Positions 1 to 6,085 of a DNA stretch of 17,071 nucleotides are shown here, one piece after another. Position 1 is the stretch's first letter. Every line of letters begins with the position of its first letter. The notes beneath the pieces were generated by a model that searched no databases, was not told the DNA's origin, and saw only the letters and a list, made by a program, of their open reading frames with translations. The translations under genes and the position numbers were made by a program. This DNA is from Thermodesulfovibrio sp. (GTDB lineage Bacteria; Nitrospirota; Thermodesulfovibrionia; Thermodesulfovibrionales; JdFR-85), in contig JALUSH010000022.1 of NCBI GenBank assembly GCA_027016675.1, positions 1-17,071 on the forward strand, read 5' to 3'.

Positions 1-96
1 ATCAGGATAGATGGATCACTACTGTCCGACAAAGATTTATTGAATATACTTATAGTATTCAAAAATATATGTTTTTTACCAGCAATGTGAGTGCTT

Positions 97-193
97 TTGT
101 CACCTTGAACCCTGTGCTGAACTTGATTCAGTATTGATTCAGGGGCTCATAAGTATTTGTTTTATCAAGATGCTGAAACAAGTTCAGCATAAC
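97..193. repeat. Interspersed palindromic repeat unit
   Basis: Bases 170-190 form a perfect hairpin: ATGCTGAA, loop ACAAG, TTCAGCAT. Bases 115-130 (TGCTGAACTTGATTCA) are the inverted partner of 174-189, with one mismatch in 16. Sequences built on TGCTGAACTTGTTTCAGCA are familiar to me as short interspersed intergenic repeats in several Gram-negative genomes; that is recollection, not a search. Only one copy is seen here, so the repetitive status is inferred from form. Confidence 0.55.
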
Positions 194-313
194 ATTTTTA
201 ACGGACACTACTGTAGATGGGTATAAAACTGACTCAAAAATCCATCGGCGACTACGGTTTAATCCTCAGCAATATTGATGGAAATAAAAACTGACTGGCA
301 GGTCAAAAAATGT

Positions 314-343
314 TTGATATTATTAGGTGTGTTTTTGTATAAT
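314..343 (+). promoter_or_regulatory. Sigma-70-like promoter for panD
   Basis: TTGATA at 314-319 and TATAAT at 338-343 are separated by 18 bases. Both hexamers are close to consensus (the -10 is perfect). Transcription would start near 350, giving a leader of about 30 bases. The following genes are closely spaced on the same strand, so this promoter may serve several of them. Confidence 0.65.
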
Positions 344-379
344 GATAATACAATTTTATAAATATCTAAAGGACCTCTT

Positions 380-754
380 ATGACTCTCCGGAAGGTTTTA
401 AAATCGAAGTTACATATGGCAAGAGTAACAGAAGCCAACATTGACTATGAGGGTAGTTGTACCATTGATGAGGAACTGATGGAACTTGCAGACTTAGTTC
501 CCTACGAGGCTGTCTTGATTAGTAATTATAACAATGGCGAACGCTTTGAGACATATGTAATTCCTGGCAAAAGAGGCTCTGGTGAGATATGTCTCAATGG
601 AGCAGCTGCAAGAAAGGGTGCTGTAGGAGACAGGGTTTTCATATTTTCATGGAGATACATTCCTGAAAGCGAAATTAAAGATTATGAGCCTGTTATAATA
701 CTCCTGTCTGATACTAACAGGCCAAACAAGATAACAGGGAGGAAGGGAAGATAG
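380..754 (+). CDS. panD: Aspartate 1-decarboxylase proenzyme (PanD)
   Basis: The product decarboxylates L-aspartate to beta-alanine, the precursor of pantothenate and coenzyme A, in the cytoplasm. It is a pyruvoyl enzyme made as a proenzyme that cleaves itself. The Gly25-Ser26 cleavage site lies in the motif YEGSCTID; Ser26 would become the pyruvoyl group. Lys10, Arg55 and Tyr59 match the family's active-site Lys9, Arg54 and Tyr58 of E. coli with an offset of one, and the GERFETYVIPGKRGSGEICLNGAAA region (residues 53-77) is highly conserved. At 124 residues the length is normal. The ATG at 380 follows AAAGGA (368-373) with a six-base spacer and a good promoter. It lies 17 bases upstream of the assigned start of the KamA-like gene. 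No panB or panC is present in this window. Identification is very secure. Confidence 0.96.
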   Translation: MTLRKVLKSKLHMARVTEANIDYEGSCTIDEELMELADLVPYEAVLISNYNNGERFETYVIPGKRGSGEICLNGAAARKGAVGDRVFIFSWRYIPESEIKDYEPVIILLSDTNRPNKITGRKGR

Positions 755-771
755 AGTACAGGGCATACACA

Positions 772-2070
772 TTGAGAAATCTGAGGGACATTCCCTATAT
801 TAATAATCTCAGCGAAGAGGAGATCTTTAATATAGAGGTTGCTGCCCGTGTCTGTCCTTTTAAGACAAATAATTATGTGGTAGAGAAATTAATAGATTGG
901 GAAAACTACGCTGATGACCCTCTATTTCTTCTTAACTTTCCTCAAAAGAATATGCTGTTGCCCCATTTTTTTGATGAATTAAGTGACGATGTGAGAATGG
1001 GTAATGAGGAGAGGATAAAGACCACTGTAAGGAAAATACATTATTCAATGAATCCCCACCCAGCAGGTCAGTTGAAATATAATGTGCCCACACTGAATGG
1101 AAAAAAGCTGAAGGGGCTTCAGCACAAGTATCATGAAACAGTTCTTGTATTTCCCAAAAGGGGACAGACCTGTCATGCCTACTGTACATTCTGTTTTCGC
1201 TGGCCCCAGTTCACAGGTTATTCTGAACTCAAGATGGGACTTTCTGATGTGAATGTCCTCTTGGAGTATTTGAAGTATCATCCAGAGGTAACAGATCTGC
1301 TTTACACAGGTGGTGATCCCCTTGTTATGAAGGCATCCACGCTTGAGGAATTTATATTACCTGTCATAGAGGCCGATCTGCCAGGGCTACAGAATATCAG
1401 AATCGGCTCAAGGGTGTTAACCTACTGGCCTTATCGTTTCCTCACTGACAAGGATTCAAAGGAACTGCTCGGTCTTTTTACAAGGATTGTTCGTTCAGGA
1501 AAACATCTTGCCTTCATGGCACATTTTAATCATCCCAAGGAACTGGAGACAGAAGAGGTTCAGGAGGCTATTGCAAGAATAAGAGAGACAGGTGCTGAGA
1601 TCAGAACCCAATCGCCTTTACTTAGAAATATTAATGATGATCCTGACATCTGGATACAGATGTGGCATAAACAGGTGGAGCTTGGATGTATTCCCTATTA
1701 TATGTTTGTGGTTCGTGACACAGGTGCTCAACACTACTTTGGCGTACCCCTTGTAGAGGCCTATGAGATCTACAGGGAGGCCTTCAAGGCTGTAAGTGGT
1801 CTTGCCAGAACTGTAAGGGGACCATCTATGTCAGCAACACCTGGTAAGATAATGATTACAGGCACACCTGAAATAAGAGGAGAAAAGGTGATCGCCCTTA
1901 CCATGATACAGGCAAGGAATCCTGACTGGGTGCTAAAACCTTTTTTTGCTGAATATAACAGGAGTGCTTACTGGATAGATGATCTGACTCCTGCCTTTGA
2001 TAAGGAGTATTTCTTCTTTGAGAAGCCCGAGATGGAGTTTGAATATTTCATTAAAAACCTCTTCGGATAA
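772..2070 (+). CDS. KamA-family radical SAM protein (lysine 2,3-aminomutase-like)
   Basis: This is a radical S-adenosylmethionine protein of the KamA family. A CxxxCxxC iron-sulfur motif sits at Cys134, Cys138 and Cys141, followed by the SAM-binding YTGGDP at 178-183 and a TIM-barrel-like body. Family members use SAM and pyridoxal phosphate to move an amino group between carbons 2 and 3 of an amino acid. The usual PLP motif PGGGGK is reduced here to TPGK, with Lys359 the likely PLP lysine. The Asp just before that motif, which binds the lysine side chain in clostridial lysine 2,3-aminomutase, is not evident. The substrate is therefore probably not lysine, or the activity has changed. The first normal start codon is TTG at 772, with AGGG eight bases upstream. 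The reading frame continues upstream with residues resembling family N-termini, so the true start may be earlier. It lies between panD and a DUF72 gene. The family assignment is firm; the reaction is unknown. Confidence 0.88.
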   Translation: MRNLRDIPYINNLSEEEIFNIEVAARVCPFKTNNYVVEKLIDWENYADDPLFLLNFPQKNMLLPHFFDELSDDVRMGNEERIKTTVRKIHYSMNPHPAGQLKYNVPTLNGKKLKGLQHKYHETVLVFPKRGQTCHAYCTFCFRWPQFTGYSELKMGLSDVNVLLEYLKYHPEVTDLLYTGGDPLVMKASTLEEFILPVIEADLPGLQNIRIGSRVLTYWPYRFLTDKDSKELLGLFTRIVRSGKHLAFMAHFNHPKELETEEVQEAIARIRETGAEIRTQSPLLRNINDDPDIWIQMWHKQVELGCIPYYMFVVRDTGAQHYFGVPLVEAYEIYREAFKAVSGLARTVRGPSMSATPGKIMITGTPEIRGEKVIALTMIQARNPDWVLKPFFAEYNRSAYWIDDLTPAFDKEYFFFEKPEMEFEYFIKNLFG

Positions 2071-2118
2071 CCTGCCCTGTAAATCCTGATTATCTCTATA
2101 GTTACTTCTGAATATTCT

Positions 2119-2868
2119 ATGATAAAATCAAATATGCATGGCCTGAGGATTGGTTGTAGTGGTTTTTCCTATAGACACTGGAGGGGATGCTTTTATCCTG
2201 AGGGTATCTCGCAACAGAAATGGTTTGCATACTACCAGAGGCATTTTGACACTGTTGAGATGAATGTTACCTTCTACCGGTTGCCCCAAAAAAACTCCTT
2301 TAGGAAGTGGTACAAGGAGACATCTGAGGAGTTTGTCTTTGCAGTAAAGGGAAGCCGATTCATCACCCACCTTAAAAGACTCAAGGATGTGGACAGGGAG
2401 GTGAAGAGTTTCTTTGACACAGTGTCAGTCCTGAAGGAGAAACTTGCTGTTGTACTCTGGCAGTTCCCACCCAGGATGGAGCTTAACATGGAGCGGCTGG
2501 TTGAGTTCATGGAGTTAATAAGGCCATATCCTGTAAGAAACACCTTTGAGTTCCGCCATGGCAGCTGGATTACTCCAGAGGTAACTCGTTTACTGAAGGA
2601 CAATAATTGTTCATACTGTATGGCAGACTGGCCTGAGTTCAATAAGGAACTTCCCATAACCGCTGATTTTGTATATATCAGACGCCACGGCAAAGGTGGT
2701 TCCTATAATACATGTTATACCCTGGAGGAGTTAAAAAGGGATGCTTCGGAGATAAAAAAATACCTGAAAAAAGGGCTTCAGGTTTTTGTTTATTTCAATA
2801 ATGATGCAAATGCCTATGCCCCCAGGAATGCACTTGAGTTAAAGGAAATTTTAGGTTGCACTCGTTAG
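2119..2868 (+). CDS. DUF72 (YecE-like) family protein
   Basis: The 249-residue product has the signature of the DUF72 family, a TIM-barrel-like fold of unknown biochemical role. Visible marks are an N-terminal RIGCSGFSYRHW (10-21), VEMNVTFYRLP (46-56), FAVKGSRFITH (74-84), LWQFPP (113-118), FEFRHGSW (143-150) and the C-terminal VYFNNDANAYAPRNA (224-238), all typical of the family. The ATG at 2119 has no clear Shine-Dalgarno sequence. An in-frame ATG at 2134 is an alternative that would place the conserved RIG motif closer to the start. Gaps to its neighbours are 48 and 25 bases, so it probably sits in the same transcript as the KamA-like gene and polX. No signal peptide or membrane segment is seen. 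Nothing here assigns a function. Confidence 0.9.
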   Translation: MIKSNMHGLRIGCSGFSYRHWRGCFYPEGISQQKWFAYYQRHFDTVEMNVTFYRLPQKNSFRKWYKETSEEFVFAVKGSRFITHLKRLKDVDREVKSFFDTVSVLKEKLAVVLWQFPPRMELNMERLVEFMELIRPYPVRNTFEFRHGSWITPEVTRLLKDNNCSYCMADWPEFNKELPITADFVYIRRHGKGGSYNTCYTLEELKRDASEIKKYLKKGLQVFVYFNNDANAYAPRNALELKEILGCTR

Positions 2869-2893
2869 AGAACTCTCTGGATAGGGGTAGGAA

Positions 2894-4618
2894 ATGCTAA
2901 ATCAGGATATAGCAAAGGCATTCAATGAGATTGCAGATCTGCTTGAGATAAAAGGAGAGAACCCTTTCAGGATAAGGGCATACAGAAGGGCTGCCCAGAA
3001 TATTGAGAGTCTTGGTCGTGATATAGCTGATATGTCTGAGGATGAGATGATAAGGATTCCAGGTATTGGTAAGGACCTGGCAGGGAAGATAAGGGAGTTT
3101 GTTGAAAAGGGAAGGATCGAGAGACTTGAAGAACTGAGAAAAGAGGTTTCCCCCGGCCTTACAGAGATAATGACGGTGCCTGGGGTTGGGCCAAAGACAG
3201 CAAAGGTGATCTTTGAGGAGCTGGGCATAAGCAATATAGAAGAACTCGAGGTGGCAGCCCGCCAGGGAAGGCTACAGGGGCTGCCAGGTATAAAGAGAAA
3301 AACCGAGGAAAATATCCTTCGAGGCATTGAGATGCTGAAAAGGGGAAGAGAAAGGCAGCCACTTGGAAAGGTCTTGCCCCTTGCAGAGGAGATAGTGGCA
3401 AGGCTTAAAAGGGTTAGATCTGTCAGAAAGATATCCCTTGCAGGCAGTTTAAGAAGATGGAAGGATACCATAAAGGATATCGATATACTTGCAACCTCCA
3501 CAAATCCCACTGAAGTAATGAATGCCTTTGTTAATATGCCAGAAGTGGAAGAGGTACTTTTGAAGGGACCCACAAAGTCCAGCGTGGTTCTCGGAGAGGG
3601 TTTACAGGTTGATCTCAGGGTGGTTGAAGAGGATTCCTTTGGTGCGGCCCTGCAGTATTTTACCGGCAGCAAGGCTCACAATATAAAGATACGCGAGAGG
3701 GCAGTAAAGATGGGATTGAAGATAAATGAATACGGTGTGTTCAGAGAATCTGACGGCAAGAAAATCGCAGGCAGGACAGAGGAGGAGGTTTACCAGGCTA
3801 TCGGACTGCCCTATATTCCTCCTGAGTTGAGGGAAGACAGAGGCGAGGTGGAGGCTGCAGAAAAGGGTGTCCTTCCTGAACTGGTGGAGATAGGAGACAT
3901 TAAAGGTGACCTTCATGTACATACCCGTTACAGTGACGGCAGTCACGGTATCGAAGAGATCGCCCTCTTTGCAAAGTCTCTTGGATACAGATATATAGCC
4001 ATTACTGATCATTCAAAGGGGCTGGGTGTGGCAGGAGGGCTTACAGCAGAACAGGTAATGGAGCAGGTCAAAGAGATACAGGCGATTAATAGAAAGATTA
4101 AGAACTTCAGGATTTTTATGGGTGTTGAGGTGGATATCAGAAGTGATGGCTCACTTGATCTGCCTGATGAGGTGTTAAGCAAGCTGGATATTGTGATAGC
4201 CTCCATCCATTCTGGATTCAGGCAGTCAGTGGGACAACTCACAATGAGGCTTTTAAGTGCCATTAAATCACCCTATGTAAAGATAATCGCTCATCCCACA
4301 GGAAGATTGATTGGAGAAAGAGATCCCTATGAGGTTGATATGGTTCAGATACTTCAGATGGCTAAGGAAAATTCAACTGCACTGGAGATAAATGCCTATC
4401 CTCTCAGGCTTGATCTTAATGACCGATACGCCCGTGAGGCCAAGGAGATGGGAATACCTTTAGTTATCAGCACAGATACCCACATTACAGAGCAGTTCAG
4501 GTTTATGCGTTATGGTGTGCATGTTGCAAGGAGGGCATGGCTTGAAAGTAAGGATATACTCAATACAAAAGATATCAAAGAACTGGAGAGGTTTTTGAAA
4601 AGTAGAAAAAAAACATAA
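2894..4618 (+). CDS. polX: DNA polymerase/3'-5' exonuclease PolX
   Basis: This is a bacterial family X DNA polymerase with a C-terminal PHP domain, 574 residues as is usual for the family. Family members fill short gaps and trim 3' ends during base-excision repair. Residues 1-150 hold helix-hairpin-helix elements (IPGIGK at 55-60, VPGVGP at 95-100, a third near LPGIK at 130-134). The polymerase palm has GSLRR at 184-188, metal ligands Asp195 and Asp197 in DIDIL, and Asp240 in VDLRVV. The PHP domain shows HVHTRYSDG (341-349), TDHS (371-374), EVD (412-414), IHS (438-440), AHP (466-468) and STDTH (526-530), so its metal site looks complete. The ATG at 2894 follows AGGGG with a seven-base spacer. 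It sits 25 bases after the DUF72 gene. Confidence 0.96.
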   Translation: MLNQDIAKAFNEIADLLEIKGENPFRIRAYRRAAQNIESLGRDIADMSEDEMIRIPGIGKDLAGKIREFVEKGRIERLEELRKEVSPGLTEIMTVPGVGPKTAKVIFEELGISNIEELEVAARQGRLQGLPGIKRKTEENILRGIEMLKRGRERQPLGKVLPLAEEIVARLKRVRSVRKISLAGSLRRWKDTIKDIDILATSTNPTEVMNAFVNMPEVEEVLLKGPTKSSVVLGEGLQVDLRVVEEDSFGAALQYFTGSKAHNIKIRERAVKMGLKINEYGVFRESDGKKIAGRTEEEVYQAIGLPYIPPELREDRGEVEAAEKGVLPELVEIGDIKGDLHVHTRYSDGSHGIEEIALFAKSLGYRYIAITDHSKGLGVAGGLTAEQVMEQVKEIQAINRKIKNFRIFMGVEVDIRSDGSLDLPDEVLSKLDIVIASIHSGFRQSVGQLTMRLLSAIKSPYVKIIAHPTGRLIGERDPYEVDMVQILQMAKENSTALEINAYPLRLDLNDRYAREAKEMGIPLVISTDTHITEQFRFMRYGVHVARRAWLESKDILNTKDIKELERFLKSRKKT

Positions 4619-4643
4619 TTTTTGATATACTTAAATTGATGAA

Positions 4644-6071
4644 ATGAAAGACAGCGGGGGAATATATATTGCAGGTTTCGAGAAAACCAGGGAAACAAAG
4701 GCATTCCTGAAAAAATTCTTCAAAGATAAAAAGGAATACCATTATTCATCCTTCAAAAATATAAAGACTCTGTCAAAGGCCCTTTCCGATAGCCAGTACG
4801 AACTGGTAATCTTTGAGCTTGCCAAGGGAATAAACGGTCTTGATTCAATCAAAGGTGATATTGCAAAGGTTGTGCTTATATCCCATGATATACCGAAGGG
4901 ATTGCGTGAGATCGTGAAACACAATATCGACACCTATCTTCTACCACCTTTTCATGAGAAGGATCTGGAGATAAAGATAAAGAGCGCTCTTAGCAGGAAG
5001 AGCTGGTTCAGGGAGTTGTTCAATGAAAGAAGAGACCTTGAGGCAATCATAGAGCTTTCATTCCTTGTAACCTCTACCCTTGATCCCAAAGAGGTGCTTT
5101 ACTTTGTTGTTAAAAAATTAAGCGAGATGATAGAGGTTACAAGGTGCTCAATCATCAGCATTGGTTTTGGAGAGAAAAGATATGCCAATGTGGTATCCAG
5201 TTTTGAGTCACCAGAGATAAGAGATATCAAGCTGGACCTCAGAAAATATCCTGAAATAAGAAAGGCATTAAAGACCAAAAAACCGATCATTATAGAGGAT
5301 GCAATAAACAATCCCATAATGAGGCCTGTTAAAAAGATGATAGAACCACTGGGCATCAGGTCCATTGCAGTGGTTCCTATAATTCACAGGGATGAGGTTA
5401 TAGGGACGTTGTTCTTGAGAACATCCAGGGCAGGTAGAACATTCAGCGAAAGAGAGATCTACCTATGCACAGCCATTGCCAATGTGTCAGCCAATGCATT
5501 ATACAATGCCTTTCTGTTTGAAAAGCTTGAAAATGAACGGGCAAGGCTTGAGAGGCTTGCAATAACAGACTATCTTACAGGTGTGTATAACATAAGATAC
5601 TTTTATCACAGACTGGGAGAGGAATTCAGCAGGGCACAGAGATATGGATATCCCATGTCCTGTATCATGATGGATATCGATCATTTCAAACGTATAAATG
5701 ATACCTATGGTCACAGGGTTGGTGACAGGGTGTTGAGGGAGTTTGCCCAGCTTGTAAGAAGACACACAAGAAAGAGTGATGTGTTTGCAAGATACGGAGG
5801 TGAGGAGTTTATACTTCTGCTTCCCCAGACACCTGTTGATGGTGCTGAGACAGAGGCAAAAAGATTGAGAGCATACATCAAAAAGCATAAATTCAAGATT
5901 ATACAGAGCAGGATTACAACCAGCATGGGAATTGCATGCTGGCCTGTCCATGATGTTACCACATCTGATGACCTGATAACCCTTGCTGACCATGCCCTTT
6001 TCAGAGCAAAATCCATGGGTAGAGACCGTATTGTTATAAGCAGTAAGAAAAGCAAAAAGATCAAAGAATAG
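4644..6071 (+). CDS. Diguanylate cyclase with pseudo-receiver, GAF and GGDEF domains
   Basis: The 475-residue protein likely makes cyclic di-GMP. Residues 1-115 look like a receiver fold that has lost its chemistry: the strand YELVIFELAK puts Glu58 where the phosphorylated Asp should be, and the conserved Lys of the usual KPF turn is Pro in LLPPF (99-103). Residues about 133-293 form a GAF domain (SFLVTSTLD start, VVPIIHRDEVIGTLFLR core), a likely small-ligand sensor. After a helical linker (293-306), the GGDEF domain runs to about 468, with DYLTGVYN (309-316), MDIDHFKRIND and the active signature GGEEF at 385-389. The inhibitory site RxxD is intact at Arg376-Asp379, so product inhibition is expected. 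No membrane segment is seen. The ATG at 4644 has no clear ribosome site. It lies 25 bases after polX and 14 before the next gene. Confidence 0.92.
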   Translation: MKDSGGIYIAGFEKTRETKAFLKKFFKDKKEYHYSSFKNIKTLSKALSDSQYELVIFELAKGINGLDSIKGDIAKVVLISHDIPKGLREIVKHNIDTYLLPPFHEKDLEIKIKSALSRKSWFRELFNERRDLEAIIELSFLVTSTLDPKEVLYFVVKKLSEMIEVTRCSIISIGFGEKRYANVVSSFESPEIRDIKLDLRKYPEIRKALKTKKPIIIEDAINNPIMRPVKKMIEPLGIRSIAVVPIIHRDEVIGTLFLRTSRAGRTFSEREIYLCTAIANVSANALYNAFLFEKLENERARLERLAITDYLTGVYNIRYFYHRLGEEFSRAQRYGYPMSCIMMDIDHFKRINDTYGHRVGDRVLREFAQLVRRHTRKSDVFARYGGEEFILLLPQTPVDGAETEAKRLRAYIKKHKFKIIQSRITTSMGIACWPVHDVTTSDDLITLADHALFRAKSMGRDRIVISSKKSKKIKE

Positions 6072-6085
6072 GTTATTCTACCTCT

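Larger units (their letters stand above)
1..379. other. Intergenic region upstream of panD
   Basis: No convincing gene is visible. The stretch holds a palindromic repeat at about 115-190. Possible mobile-element-like edges flank it: TGTCCG at 23-28 faces CGGACA at 202-207, and the 9-mer CACTACTGT occurs at 17-25 and again at 206-214. Nearer the gene, AAAACTGACT is repeated at 225-234 and 287-296, around a weak TCCATC/GATGGA inverted pair (241-246 and 277-282). The panD promoter follows at 314-343. The 225-296 structure lies upstream of the predicted promoter, so it is unlikely to be an RNA leader. Confidence 0.6.

Noticed and set aside
241..282. Riboswitch-like fold before panD
   Set aside because: The pairing is only six bases and it lies upstream of the predicted transcription start.
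3434..3490. PolX motif GSLRRW lacking the second Gly
   Set aside because: That position varies in bacterial PolX proteins (I recall Met in Bacillus), and the metal-binding Asp residues are intact.
2902..3672. Long reverse open frame of 256 codons inside polX
   Set aside because: It is antisense to a fully motif-supported PolX, is low complexity in Ser/Leu/Phe, and shows no recognisable domain.
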